Origin: Bemisia tabaci
Lineage: Eukaryota; Arthropoda; Insecta; Hemiptera; Aleyrodidae
Reading direction: 5' to 3'
Assembly: GCF_918797505.1 (NCBI RefSeq)
Contig: NC_092796.1
Span: forward strand, 28,406,098 to 28,470,097
Length of the DNA stretch: 64,000 bases
Shown: positions 1-10,489 of the stretch, piece by piece
Layout: each line of letters starts with the position of its first letter
How positions within the stretch are numbered: the first letter of the stretch is position 1
Position numbers and translations under genes: made by a program
The notes under the pieces: generated by a model
What the model was told of the DNA's origin: nothing
Seen by the model: the letters and a program-made list of their open reading frames with translations, nothing else
Database searches by the model: none

Positions 1-330
1 TGCGCGTGTCTCGAAATCGTGTTCGACGGTTGAGTCTTGTCGATCATGAGGGGCCAGGAACTGTCCGATCGCCGCGGTTTATGTGTCAAATTAGCGGAGA
101 TGTAGCCACTTGAGGACAGGTTGGATGACGTCATCCATCGTTTGTTGGAACGTACTGGTTCCTTCCCGTGCATGGTTCGCGAGGGGGAAATCAGCCGGTT
201 GCGCGTGTCTCAAAATCCTGTTGGATGGTTGAGTCTTGTCGATCATAGGGGACCAGGAACTGTCCGATCGCTGCGGTTCAAGCGTCAAATGAGCGGAGAT
301 AAAGGCACTTCAAAATACGATGGATAACGT
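1..330. repeat. Two-unit tandem repeat, period 199 bp
   Basis: The segment beginning with TGCGCGTGTCTC at base 1 recurs at base 200, and the following ~130 bases align with scattered substitutions. The first unit may continue from outside the window. Short open frames across it are repeat-derived and I see no gene. Confidence 0.8.
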
Positions 331-451
331 TTTTCATCGTTCCCCGGAAGGCAGAATAATACCCCTTACGGCTGTTCCGTTCTAGACATCGTCAATTTTT
401 GCGCACTTACAGATATCTCATAGCCGATTAGACGAACTTCGTTGTTTTAGC

Positions 452-845
452 TAATGGTGTCTACAGAACTCTTGACTGTGCTTATTTCCTGAGCTGATTT
501 TTCCCAGATTTTCAGGAGCTCATTCCGTGATGAGAAGCCGAAGTTTTCTTCCACTGTCCCGGGATATCCTTGGAAAAACTACATAATTCTCCTCAGTTCC
601 TGATACTACGAACATCAAATTTGTTCATCTATCAGCCGATTCTTAAGCGCGCATCCAAACCGTAATTCCGAAAGTGTTCTTGATGTTCTTATAGTCTAGT
701 AAATGAAAGCTCTTCTTTGGATGTGATAATTTTGAGAACCAAAAATATCTTTTAAGAGGTCAATAATGGCGAAAATGATTTCTGAAAGGTAGAGGAAGAA
801 ATTCCCGGTTTTGGGAACAAATTCCCTTATTTTCCCCTGATTTCA
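452..845. repeat. Diverged 'ttccctgattt' repeat, copy 1
   Basis: Blocks around 495-600 and 760-845 match 15975-16080 and 16170-16262 in the same order, including the shared strings ATTTTCAGGAGCTCATTCC and GAAGTTTTCT. It belongs to a group of elements rich in TTCCCTGAC/TTCCCGG. Nothing else is recognisable between 331 and 914. Confidence 0.6.
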
Positions 846-914
846 TTTACAATAAATTACACTAATTTGGATTTCGATTCTTGGAAGAGCGTTTCGGCTC
901 TCTTCGGTAGCACG

Positions 915-1525
915 CTGTCTTGCTAAGGAAAAACGCCGTATGGACATTCGAATGTTGCTTTTCATCATATAAAATATTTATTTTTGAAGGAAGTTATGAA
1001 CACAGTACCTATATAGGGAGAGTATGGACAACTCGAAATATGTAGCTCTTACGGCCCAAAAGGGTAGGTAACCTTTGAAAACGAAAAATGTCACTGTCAA
1101 TCTTTAGACTTCAATATCAAACGAAAATGGACAAGAAAATTCATAAACAAGCATTCTTCCGCAAAAATGAGTAAATTTATGCAAAAACCAAGTCAAATAC
1201 GTGCTTTACCAACGACAGTTCCCAAAAATTGTGATTATAAAATCACTCTGGATAATTTGAATTCATAGATTACCTACCCTTTTGGGGTCTAAGAACTCCA
1301 TCACCTAACCTCAAAATTTTCGACATGTCCATACTCTCCCTATATAGGTACTTTAGTTATGAATATTTTTCCTCAAAAATTTCAGAGGTTTTAGATAAAA
1401 TTACGAACAAAATCCTCTGAAAAATTGAAAGAAAAACTCGTCAATTTCCCCGAAAATGTACGTTTTGTCAAAGAAAATTTTGCTACGTCTGAAGGTTCAT
1501 ACGGCGTTGTTCCTTAGCACGAGAG
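915..1525. mobile_element. 4-bp-TSD foldback MITE, interrupted by a second element
   Basis: The left end CTGTCTTGCTAAGGAA and right end TTCCTTAGCACGAGAG are diverged forms of the CTGCCGTGCTAAGG family. The flanks are CACG and GACG, so three of four duplication bases match. The copy is longer than the usual 253 bp because another element sits inside it at 1001-1354. Confidence 0.8.
1001..1354. mobile_element. Nested MITE with AGTACCTATATAGGGAGAG ends
   Basis: Inverted ends of about 26 bp (AGTACCTATATAGGGAGAG at 1004 and its reverse complement ending at 1352) surround a ~300-bp interior. The host sequence AGTTATGAA appears on both sides (992-1000 and 1355-1363), which fits a 9-bp target duplication. 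A second, truncated end of this family lies at about 5505-5533. Confidence 0.75.
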
Positions 1526-1621
1526 GACGGGAGTCCGGTTGAGCCCCGTTTGGCCCCCGGTCTGAGAACTTTCCTCTCCGTTTGAAAGGAGGCTAAAATT
1601 CATAAAATCACGTAGCGACGT

Positions 1622-1641
1622 GGGGGGGGGGGGGGGGGGGG
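1622..1641 (+). repeat. Poly-G run (~20)
   Basis: Uninterrupted G run on the plus strand; the length in the assembly is unlikely to be exact. Confidence 0.9.
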
Positions 1642-1738
1642 AGGACCAAAGAGACGAGCCCTGCCGCATGATAACATAATAATAAAAAAAGAAGGTGCGC
1701 GCGCGAGCAGGCATAGACACACGCAACGCGCAACGGCG

Positions 1739-1971
1739 CACAGTGGATCGAATCCATGGGAAAGGTCGGACATAATTTGGAAACTTTAAAAGCTTATAAC
1801 TCCGTTTACACAAAACTTTGAGGTTCTGTAAGTGGTTTCATCGTTTTCCTTGTAAAATTTTCTTCTACAAACAACCATTGAAATTTAAAATGTGACGTAA
1901 TAAACATCAGAATTTGTAGTTATAGTCAGAGATGTCATGTCCAACCTTTCTAATTGACTCGATCCACTGCG
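1739..1971. mobile_element. MITE, CACAGTGGATCGA family
   Basis: The ends are CACAGTGGATCGAATCC and a partly matching GACTCGATCCACTGCG. The interior (ACTTTAAAAGC..ATAACTCCGTTTA, then AAAATGTGACG and TCATGTCCAACC) is shared with copies at 6887, 12354, 25370 and 43483. CGGCG lies on both sides, suggesting a short duplication of about 5 bp. Confidence 0.8.
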
Positions 1972-2237
1972 CGGCGAGAGAAAACCGAAACTCGCGGCGG
2001 CATCGAGCGATCGAACGTGGCACTCATTTTAATTTTTACTTTTTTTCACACAGTAACGAGACGGAATGCTCCAGCCATCCCAGAGCTACCCAACAGACGT
2101 CCACGTACAAACCGACGCTGACATGACGTCACCCGTTGCCGATTTGGACTTATAATTAATTGACGGGACGAGATTAAGGGTCGTGGTCGTTCCTCAGTAA
2201 ACAGCTCCTTTCCTTGTGGAGCCACTGTGTGGTTGAC

Positions 2238-2401
2238 CAGTGGCGTGGCGTGAATTGCGATGTATCGATTGATCCGTCATTTCAACCTAGGGAAAAAGAT
2301 CGATTAACAGGGTTTATGTAACAAACACCTTAATAATCGATTCTTTACGATAAATTCAAATGAAAAGTTATCGACATTCGATCATTCACGCCTTGCCACT
2401 G
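2238..2401. mobile_element. hAT-like ATCGAT MITE
   Basis: It begins CAGTGGCGTGGCGTG and ends with a diverged GCCACTG. Inside are repeated ATCGAT-type motifs and the usual central AACACCTTAATAATCGAT. Length 164 bp, close to the family norm of ~165 bp. Confidence 0.8.
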
Positions 2402-2536
2402 TGCAAGAGTTTCATTTTGAAAGTCGAATGAGTTCAACATTCCCACTAAGTACAGTTCCAGCCGTACTGAGATCCTCTCATTTTCTACCTACTAGCGGAA
2501 CCGACTTTTTCGACTGCATCTATCACTAACTATTCA

Positions 2537-2792
2537 CAGGGTTGCCACAGACTTTAGAAAATGAAATTCCCTAACATTTCCCTGATTTCCCTGACACATT
2601 TTGGTGAAATTCCCTGACAATCGAATATAAGCGACGGGTGGTTAAAATTGGAAATAGTTTTCAGGCGAAATTTGTTGTTCGAAACCTCAAACCCATTCTA
2701 GAAAGCAAATGAGGGTGATTAAACAGATTTTCCCTGACATTTTCGTCATTTTCCCTGACATTTCCCGGTTTTCCTTGACTGTGGCAACCCTG
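2537..2792. mobile_element. 'ttccctgac' MITE
   Basis: The ends CAGGGTTGCCACAG and CTGTGGCAACCCTG are inverted repeats. The interior is filled with TTCCCTGAC, TTTCCCTGATT and similar strings. It aligns along its whole length with 14931-15195. Confidence 0.8.
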
Positions 2793-2879
2793 TTTTCACG
2801 TCTCTAAGATATTTCCTTATTTTTCCAAGCTTTCCTTTTCTTTCCAAGAACTGAGCGGTCAGTGAAAGTTCCGGCAACT

Positions 2880-3180
2880 TTCAAGCGTCCGAATCCATCC
2901 GAAAATGTATGCAGATGCGTGGATGGGCCGCGCGAATTTCACCGATTGGCGCGCATAGCTGGCGAGCTAACGTGAATGCTACACAGCGCAGCATTCGGCG
3001 CTTGTACCATGTACCATGTACCGCGCCGCGACGCCAAGCGGCCTGTGCGGCTGGACGCCGCTCCGCGCGCCGCCGCCGACAGAGGTATACGAGAGCAAAT
3101 CTCAAGTGGAGAAAGTTCTAGGCAGCCGCCCGCCTGCCAGCCGCGTTGCCACGGTGGAAATTCATGGCGGTTTCACCCCT
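2880..3180. other. GC- and CpG-rich segment, no gene assigned
   Basis: Base composition jumps well above the surrounding AT-rich sequence, with many CG dinucleotides and the triplet string ACCATGTACCATGTACC near 3007. Several short overlapping frames open on both strands only because stops are rare in GC-rich DNA. It could be a promoter or untranslated first exon. Confidence 0.35.
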
Positions 3181-3300
3181 CAATTAATACTTTAACTTAA
3201 TTTCCACACCAATAACTCAATCACGCACTCATTTCCCGCAACGTAATTTCCGTAGATTCTTTCCGAGGGCGTAAAATGGACCGCGAGACACGGTAAGAGT

Positions 3301-3595
3301 AGAGTCCCTTATACTGAGAGTTAAGACAATGTGAATCCATTTCTGATTGGTCACCGTATTTTAGGCCTCCACAGTGTCACAAAAGGGAATAAAGATTAGA
3401 TTTCCACCGATTGCAAAGATTATAAACTGGAATGGACTGGGGAATTAGGGGTACGGCAAGCAAAAATTGAATGAGAGAGGGAACGAAGAAAGGAATTTGA
3501 GAATGGGCCGATCAAAGATTACGAAAAACATTCAATTTGTGTAGATTTACCGTTGTGACTCCATGAGGTTGCTAACTCTCAGTATAAAGGACTCT
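3301..3595. mobile_element. MITE with AGAGTCC..ACTGAGAGTTA ends
   Basis: The left end carries ATACTGAGAGTTA and the right end its inverse (TAACTCTCAGTATAAAGG). A second copy in the opposite orientation lies at 31949-32268 and a fragment at 11740-11800. Confidence 0.8.
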
Positions 3596-3950
3596 AACGA
3601 CGAGTTTTACGGTTCGGGAACGTGTGACTTCATTCCGAAGTTTCAAATTTGATACAATGATTGGATTTTTTCAGGCGTACGACTGTGAAATTTTTCTCTA
3701 TCATTTTGCTGATTTTTCCGAGTAATCAGAAGGAACGATCAAGGAAATTTTCGGTTCGGAAAAACCAACCGCTTTCTAATAAAAATTAAATTTGCGTTAG
3801 GGAAATTTGGCGACGAGGACAAATAGTGACGTCCTTTCGTCTCAGAGACGATGCTTTCAGCGCCCTTCTTTTTTCAGAGTTTCAACTGAGACGCAGTGAA
3901 GAGGGAACGACCAGTGCGGTTTTGAGACTCCCAGTTGTCTTGACGTCACA

Positions 3951-4068
3951 ATTCGTCGCCCCTCTGACGTAAGGACATGACGTGAGCCCTATTTTCCATG
4001 TAAAGCCATGCTTTCTGTGGCTCATTCGGAAATAGAGATACGCCCTCACGACAGAGGAGCGACGAATC
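3951..4068. mobile_element. Small foldback, GTCGC(C)CCTCTGACGTAAGG family
   Basis: The ends ATTCGTCGCCCCTCTG and CAGAGGAGCGACGAAT are inverted. The same family forms the outer shell of the nested structure at 30503-31585, where ACGTAAGGGCGTAT and TTTCCGCATGAGC recur. Confidence 0.7.
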
Positions 4069-4555
4069 GTAAGCAAAATAGCGACGGGAGGAGGAAATAT
4101 AACATGTGTCAGCCACATGACATTAGCTAAACTTACGAAGATCAGACACTTTCATAATTCGACTCTCAACTGTAGTACCTAGTTGAAATTTTGGTCTGAC
4201 TTCCTCGAAAGGCTTTGAAACGGCGTCAGAATCCATTTCTCGGTGGCGAGAGCAGTGGCGCCTGAGCTCAAATATTAGATTCCCTGACTTCTTCCCGACG
4301 TTTTTTGACATTTTGAAAGAAGAAAAAATCCTTGACATAAAAAAACACAAATTAGTGTTCGTGCCCGAATTCTATGAGACGATAACAAGTTTTTTTTACA
4401 CTTTAAAATTCCTTGACTTTCCTCTTAATATGATTTCTCATAAAAACTCTTTTCACGAACAATTATAAGCGCGAAGTCTCTTGAAATTGAAACAATGCGA
4501 AGTTTTGGCTGGTAGAAAGGTCCCGCAGCGACAATCGCTGCTTTTCAGGGTGGGG

Positions 4556-4893
4556 TATAAACGAAGCGTGAATGAGCGCGATTATCGACATTTCCCCATT
4601 TGAAGCTATGGTAAAAAATCGTTTATTAAAGTGTTGGTTGCGAATCGAACACCCTGTTTATCGATCCTGCTCCACATGTTTAAATCAGTGGCGTGGCGTG
4701 CTTTGCGATAAATCGATTGATCTGTCATTTAAACCAATGGAAAAGTATCGATTAACAGGGTGTTCGCAGCGAACACCTTAATAATCGATTATTTACTACA
4801 GCTTCAAATGGGGGAAATATCGATACATCGCAAAGCACGCCACGCCACTGGTTTAAATGAGGGAGCAATGGATTTGTCGCAAAGCACGCCACA
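4556..4893. mobile_element. Old ATCGAT MITE interrupted by a younger copy of its own family
   Basis: Left part 4556-4685 and right part 4851-4893 together make one degraded copy. It is split at GTTTAAAT by the intact element at 4686-4850. Confidence 0.7.
4686..4850. mobile_element. ATCGAT MITE, intact, with perfect 8-bp duplication
   Basis: It begins CAGTGGCGTGGCGTGC and ends GCACGCCACGCCACTG, a perfect inverted match, 165 bp long. The flanks are GTTTAAAT on both sides (4678-4685 and 4851-4858). An 8-bp duplication plus CA..TG ends is typical of the hAT superfamily. Confidence 0.9.
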
Positions 4894-4908
4894 GAGCATG
4901 CCGCCGAG

Positions 4909-5071
4909 CAGTGGCGAGGCGTGATCGATAGACTATCGATATTTCTCCATTTGAGCTGCGGTAAAGAATCGATTATTCGGATGTTCGCTGCGAACACCCT
5001 AATAATCGATCATTTTCCGTAGGTTTAAGTGGTAGATCAATCGATATATCGCGAAGCTCGCCACGCCGCTG
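4909..5071. mobile_element. ATCGAT MITE
   Basis: Begins CAGTGGCGAGGCGTGATC and ends CTCGCCACGCCGCTG, with TATCGATA-like motifs inside. The third copy of this family within 520 bp. Confidence 0.8.
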
Positions 5072-5394
5072 CTTACGAGGCATGATGCTCGCGGAGTCTG
5101 ATGGCAGAGGGGTAAATAAAACTGGTTCCCTCAACCTGATCCAGCGTAACCTCGGGTTCTAAGGTTGTTCAGGCAACGCTCAACTCGTTGTATGATTGGC
5201 GAGCCTATCTTGAAACCATCCAATTCCAACACAGAGAATCCTCAACCAAGAGCCAGACTTTAAGAAGCTCCTGTTCAAGTCTGCGACCAGGAAAAGGACG
5301 ATTCTTCGCTCGATCATTCAACTCTCTGATTCTTCATCACTTCGGCTCCTCGTATTACCTGTCTCGCGCATTGAGAGCATATACTTTATGTACT

Positions 5395-5533
5395 CTGCCG
5401 TGCTAAGGAAAAACGCCGTATAAGCCTTGAGGCGTTGACAAATTTCCTTTGGCAAATCACTAATTTTCAGGAAATTTTTTGAATCTATTTCTGCCAATTT
5501 TCGGCATGTCCATACTTTCCGTATATAGGTACT
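5395..5533. mobile_element. Truncated 4-bp-TSD MITE joined to the end of a second element
   Basis: It starts CTGCCGTGCTAAGGAAAAA after TACT, runs ~105 bp as the family's GCCTTGAGGCGTTG arm, then switches to the right end of the family seen at 1001-1354 (GTCCATACTTTCCGTATATAGG). It stops directly against the next full MITE. Confidence 0.75.
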
Positions 5534-5786
5534 CTGCCGTACTAAGGAAGAACGCCGTATGAACATTCGAGAGTTGCAAAATTTCCTTCGATAAAATGTT
5601 CATTTTTTAGGAAAGTCATGAAAAATTTTCTTTGTATTTTTCAGGAGTTTTTGGTGAAAGTGCGAACAAAATTATCTGGAAAAAGGGAGGAAAAATATTC
5701 ATAAGTTTACCACAAAATTCGGGTTTTATCAAAGGGAATTTGGCAACGCCTGAAGGTTCATACGGCGTTCTTGCTTAGCACGGCAG
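5534..5786. mobile_element. 4-bp-TSD foldback MITE (TACT)
   Basis: 253 bp from CTGCCGTACTAAGGAAG to CTTGCTTAGCACGGCAG. TACT lies on both sides. The left arm carries ACATTCGAGAGTTGC and the right arm the CCTGAAGGTTC version. Confidence 0.92.
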
Positions 5787-5839
5787 TACTCTACCTTGAC
5801 TTATCAAAGTTTTTTTAAACCCTGTTTAATTTTCATACA

Positions 5840-6110
5840 ATTTGAAGATAAAAGAGGCAAGCTGCCGGGGCGGGCGTATCGGATTGGAGCCCTAAAATCC
5901 TTTAGACGGGCGCCCGGGCGGTCATTCACACTGGACATGGTGATTCGTTGCAGGTTGCACCAGCGTCCAGCGGCGACCGACGCCACCGACGGCAACGGAC
6001 AGAGAGAGCCGTGCGCCCGCCCGCCCGCGCCTAACGAGAGCGAACCATCCGTGTCGTAAATCCTCCTCTCACGACGCCCGACGACCGGCGCCCATCCATG
6101 AGCGGGTCTT
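5840..6110. other. GC-rich segment, no gene assigned
   Basis: GC-rich, with CGGCGACCGACGCCACCGACG-type composition. Frames of 87 and 105 codons open on opposite strands over the same bases, which is what random GC-rich DNA gives. No splice-supported frame or familiar protein seen. Confidence 0.3.
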
Positions 6111-6404
6111 CGGATTTTCAAATCTGGATCGCATTCAACCGACCAGGCCTAAGATCCACCATCAGCCCCCGTGAATCCAGAGGATTACACTCAAAGTTCA
6201 TGAACCTGCTAAAAAAAGGAAGCAGTTTCCAACCGGTTAAAAATCAGCACTTTAACAGTACTTCATCATTGCATCCCCAAGAAATTCAGAACTACCTCAA
6301 CAGAAAAATTCAATACTTTTTTAGGACCTCGATCAAAATTGGACGACCCTCCCGATTTTGATCAAAAAATACTCTTGCATATGGTAAGCAACAGCCATCA
6401 AATA

Positions 6405-6593
6405 AGGGGGTCTACTAAACAGGCTGGCCAAAAATACTTTTATAATACAACTTTTACAGTACTTTTTCTGTGCATTTCCAAGAAATTCAGTACCTTCTCA
6501 ACAGAAAAATTCAATACTTTTTCAGTATCTCCATTTAACGAAATTAGAAAAATTTCGAAAATTTGAAATTTTCGCTGGAATTGCGTCAAAAAT
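6405..6593. mobile_element. Fragment of the GGTGTCTACTAAA element
   Basis: GGGGGTCTACTAAACAGGCTG and the following 'cagtacttttt..ttcagtacc' series match the element at 6983-7276. Only the left side is clear. Confidence 0.6.
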
Positions 6594-6599
6594 AAAATA

Positions 6600-6655
6600 G
6601 ACACAATTTTATTGGTGGCTTGAGGATTAAGTGACTGCACAATCGCGATCTTGTA
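6600..6655. repeat. Short dispersed repeat, copy 1 (pairs with 11667-11715)
   Basis: ACACAATTTTATTGGTGGCT and the following bases through CTGCACAATCGCGATCTT recur nearly exactly at 11667-11715. The family is not otherwise recognised. A 149-codon minus-strand frame crosses it and is not treated as a gene. Confidence 0.7.
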
Positions 6656-6886
6656 GGCAAATACTGCTTTAAGAATCAACGAGCAAGGGATTGCATACTT
6701 TCCAGGCTTTCTTATAAAACACTGGCCGGAAGGTGACGATCTTTTGTTTAAAGGCCAGGAGCCGATAAATACCAATTCATTCAACGGTGGCGCTTTGAGC
6801 CGCAATAGCGAGAAACCTCTCAATGAACGGTGATAAAGAACGAAAGCCGCGGCCAAACTACGAAAATGGCCGCGCCATTCGTGGCA

Positions 6887-7419
6887 CACAGTGTATCGAG
6901 TTAATCAGAGAGGTTGGACGTACAATTTCTGGCTAAAACTACAAATTTGTATGTTATTTCGTCACATTTAAAATTTTAAGGGCAGGGTGTCTACTAAAAC
7001 AGGCTGCCCAAAAATCGGTACTAATACAGTACTTTTCCAGTGCATTCTCAAGAATTTCAGTACCTACTTAACAAAAAAATTCAGTACTTCTTCAGTACCT
7101 CTATTTGATGAAATTCAGAAAATTTCAAAAATTTGAATTTCTAGCTCAAATTGCGACAAAAATTGCAAAAATTCCGGACCTTTTCATGGGATTTTCGCAC
7201 TTTTTCAGTACTTCCGGACCACCCTTAAAAAATTAGTACTAGGTATTTCCGGAAATTACGGAATGTAGACACCCCTTAAAGGAGTGCTTCTAGTAGAAAA
7301 TTTCACGAGAAAATCAATGAAACTTCTTTCAGAACCTCAAAATTATGTATAAATTGAGTTATGAGCTTTTAAAGTTTCCAAATTTTGTCCAACTTCTCTG
7401 ACTGACACGATCCACCGTG
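6887..7419. mobile_element. CACAGTGGATCGA-family MITE carrying a nested insertion
   Basis: The left end (CACAGTGTATCGAG) and right end (ACGATCCACCGTG) belong to the family of 1739-1971, here in the opposite orientation. The copy is split by the element at 6983-7276. Flanks are TGGCA and CGGCA. Confidence 0.75.
6983..7276. mobile_element. Nested element with CAGGGTGTCTAC ends
   Basis: The left end is CAGGGTGTCTACTAAAACAGG and the right end ATGTAGACACCCC. The host sequence TTTAAGGG/TTAAAGG on each side suggests an ~8-bp duplication, which with CAG ends would fit a hAT-type element. The interior repeats 'cagtact' many times. Confidence 0.65.
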
Positions 7420-7640
7420 CGGCACGACAAACATTTCTCAGGCTTTACACCTATTTTACAAGCTGCGAGAAGAGAGCGCAAGACCGCGGATCAATTTCGT
7501 AGGAGGGAACAAAGTACTCTGATTAGGAGTTGGATTTATCACGATATGGGAAAAACACGAGCGACTATGCGAGATTTTCTAACGCCGATCATGGGATCAG
7601 ATCCTCGTTGCCGCCTTGTAACTGGTTACACCTTACTCAA

Positions 7641-8032
7641 CAGTGGCGCGGCAAGCTTTGCGATACATTCATTGATCTGACATTTAAACCTATAGAAAAG
7701 GATGGGTAACAGGAGGTTTGCAGCCAACACCTTAGTAATCGATTCTTATTACCATAACTTCAAATGATCGATCGATTATTCACACCTTGCACTGGAAAAA
7801 AAAGTCACTTGAATCTAGAGTCCCGGCTCTTGAAAACATTGACAAGTAAAAATACTCTTGATTCAATGGGATTTTTGCTTAAATCGAGAGCCAGCCTATC
7901 AATTTAAGCGGATTTCCTTTTGATTCAAGCAAAAATCCGATTGAATCAAGAGTATTTTTTCTTGTCAGTGTTTTCAAGAGTTTGAACTCTTGATTCAAGC
8001 GACTTTTTTTTTTTCATCCAGTGATGCCACTG
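7641..8032. mobile_element. ATCGAT MITE with a hairpin element inserted in its right end
   Basis: It begins CAGTGGCGCGGCAAGC, runs through ATCGAT motifs to about 7790, and its last bases (GCCACTG) resume at 8026. The hairpin element at 7791-8022 separates them. Confidence 0.75.
7791..8022. mobile_element. ACTGG/CCAGT hairpin element, copy 1
   Basis: The two halves are near-complete inverted copies: ACTCTTGATTCAA and TTGAATCAAGAGTATTTTT, with poly-A/poly-T next to the ends ACTGGAAAA and TTTTCATCCAGT. Other copies: 33944-34177 and 59789-60174. Confidence 0.8.
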
Positions 8033-9170
8033 CACTTGAGTATGGCTATTCGCTGGGTCCACGACCACGAACAAATTCCCGGACCTTTCCAAGTTTTTCC
8101 TTACTGAAACGATGTAAACCTGATATTTCACATCGGCAATTTGCGCATGCAGAACTAAGAACGATCAATTTTTGGCGTTTATTTCCCAACGATTGAAAGA
8201 AACATAAAAACCTCCTTTCTTCGGGTATTAATCATTCAATTTTTAATTGAAACTTATTTCTCTGTTTAATATCCTGAGTGTACTTAGCTGTGAACAATAG
8301 GCAGTGGCGCCTTTACAAGTTGGCGATAATGTTTTTTCTCTACCACTTAAAACATACTGTGTATTTTCATTCTTTCTTCCTGAATTGCGAAAAAATGTTT
8401 TGCAAACGTGCCAAGAAAATCGCAAATGCTCATTCAACCCATTGAGAGCATCCAGGGAGAAAATTTACGGTCTTTTTCATGAGATTCCCTGACAATTCCC
8501 GGTACTCTAGACATGTAGGCACCCCGCAGCTGCATGATGCAAACTTCAGCTGCAATTTGAAGAGAACATGTTTTACGATGAAATTCGCGGCGAATCAAAC
8601 CTGGAGATAAATTAACGTATCGCTGCATAAAAAGGTGCCTTACTGAGCAAGATTGAAAATTCAATACCGACTTGAAGAATAGACGTCTTTATTTTGGGAA
8701 CATGGAGAGAGTTTGAACAAGGGAGCGATTTCTAGTAGGATTATGTAAGCTCCAAAGGTGGACACTTAATGCAGGTAGATAAAAGCGTGCGATGCACGTA
8801 TCAACTAGTCTTAAAAACTCGCTCAACAAGCCTCCCAGAAGAGACTCGTGTACGGCTTAATGGAATAGGTTGTTTTCGTATCTTTGTTTTCCTTACTTTT
8901 GTACAAGATGTCAATGTTTAATGCGCTTCTTTCTTGTCGACATGGGTTAATCATCAATAAAAACGTGCATCAAGTGCATAAGCGCTCTCGAGTGTTTTTT
9001 TGGAGGGGTAATCTTACACGATTAAAATAAGAGGAGAAAAGAGAGGACAGGAAAAGCAGGGGTTTATCATAAAAAGACAGAATTTGGCAAAAAAAGGACC
9101 AATATGAAAAATTTTACGATTGAACCAAAAGCGCAGAATGCCTACTCTAATTACTTATGAGCCTTATCTC
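8033..9170. other. Mostly unassigned sequence
   Basis: Apart from a short TTCCCTGACAATTCCCGG remnant near 8483-8505 I see no gene, repeat of known family or RNA. The frames present are short and lack splice or similarity support. Confidence 0.5.
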
Positions 9171-9179
9171 AACGGGACA

Positions 9180-9560
9180 TTTCGTGGGAGTTGTCCTAGG
9201 GAAAAATCTCACTTGCGAAGTTGGGAAAAATATTGAGTTAGTCAATACTAATCACAATACCGACTAAGTGTCCTTGCGGAATCCCACGAACGACTTCAAA
9301 AGAAGCAGAAGTTTTGTTGTGTTTTTAACGGGGAAAAAAGCCCAAAAGTTTCATTCCTGCGATTCGAACTTGGGAAAAATCCTGTGAAACGTCCCGTGGA
9401 GACAAGGCGCAAGGTGGCCCTTGTGGGATCCTAAAAGCGACTTGGAGACAAGGAGAAGAAATTTTATTGCTTTGTTTAACGAGGAAAAAGCCAAAACTTT
9501 TCATTCCTGCGATTTGAACTTGGAACAATACCATGAAACGTCTCATAGAGACAAGGGCAT
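9180..9560. repeat. Diverged direct repeats, ~150-bp period
   Basis: A block at about 9325-9415 (AAAGTTTCATTCCTGCGATT, GAAACGTC, AGACAAGG) recurs at about 9474-9558. A weaker third match (GGGAAAAAT, GACATTTCGTGGGA) lies near 9175-9240. Confidence 0.6.
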
Positions 9561-9635
9561 ATGGCATAGGTATGTATACGCAAACCAACTAACTTATTAC
9601 CTAAGTACGACCTACCAAATCTCCAGTGAGCAATA

Positions 9636-9888
9636 CTGCCGTGCTGAGGAAGAACGCCGTATGAGCATTCGAGAGTTGCCAAATTTTCTTCGATAATATG
9701 TTTACTTCTGAGGAGAGTTATGAATGTTTTTCCTTGAAATTTGCAGGAACTTTAGGTGAAATTGCGAACAAAATTATCTGAAAAATCGGTAGGAAAATAT
9801 TCATAAGTTTACCAGGAAATTCGTATTTTATCAGAGAAAATTTGGCAACGCCTGAAGGCTCATACGGCTTTTTTCCTTAGCACGGCAG
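9636..9888. mobile_element. 4-bp-TSD foldback MITE (AATA)
   Basis: 253 bp from CTGCCGTGCTGAGGAAG to CCTTAGCACGGCAG with AATA on both sides. The arms are inverted copies over most of their length. Confidence 0.93.
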
Positions 9889-10254
9889 AATATGGCAATG
9901 AAGAAACCGGTCAAATAGCTCATTACTGGTCAAAACTTGTTACAGCCGCTAATCGGTCATTACTCGTTTAATGTTCATCGTAATGAACTTTTTATCGACG
10001 AGAGTTGAGCATCTATTCTTCCACGAACGACTCATCTCTTCGAATTGGAGCTTCGCAATGAAATCATGATTTAGAAACGTCATGATGCACTCCGTTCCGC
10101 ACTGCTTACTTCCAGAAAATAAGAAGCCGTTCCGAGTTTACTAACAAAGGCCCTACAAAGTTCACGGTAAAACAATTTCAAACTTGTAAATCGAAAAAAA
10201 GTATCATGCCCTCTGAAAATAAGTTTCTGCGGTTTTCTCGCGCCTCTAGTGCAA

Positions 10255-10418
10255 CAGTGGCGAGGCGTGAAAGATCGATGATCGATATTTCCCTACTTGA
10301 AGCTATGTAAAAAGATCAATTATTAAGGAGCTCGCTGCGAATACCCTATTTATCGATCCTTTTTCAAAGGTTTAAGTGGTAGACCGATCAGTGAATCGCA
10401 GAGCACGCCACGCCACTG
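10255..10418. mobile_element. ATCGAT MITE
   Basis: Starts CAGTGGCGAGGCGTGAAAG and ends GCACGCCACGCCACTG. 164 bp with the usual central GAATACCCTATTTATCGATCC. No clear duplication is visible. Confidence 0.8.
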
Positions 10419-10489
10419 AAATGATGATGTGGTCAACGAGTTTCTGCACCTCTGCCATTAGTTTAAATACCCCTAACATCTAAAATATT

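Noticed and set aside
6440..6889. 149-codon minus-strand frame
   Set aside because: It spans an element fragment, a dispersed repeat and unique sequence and stops at a MITE border; no family resemblance.
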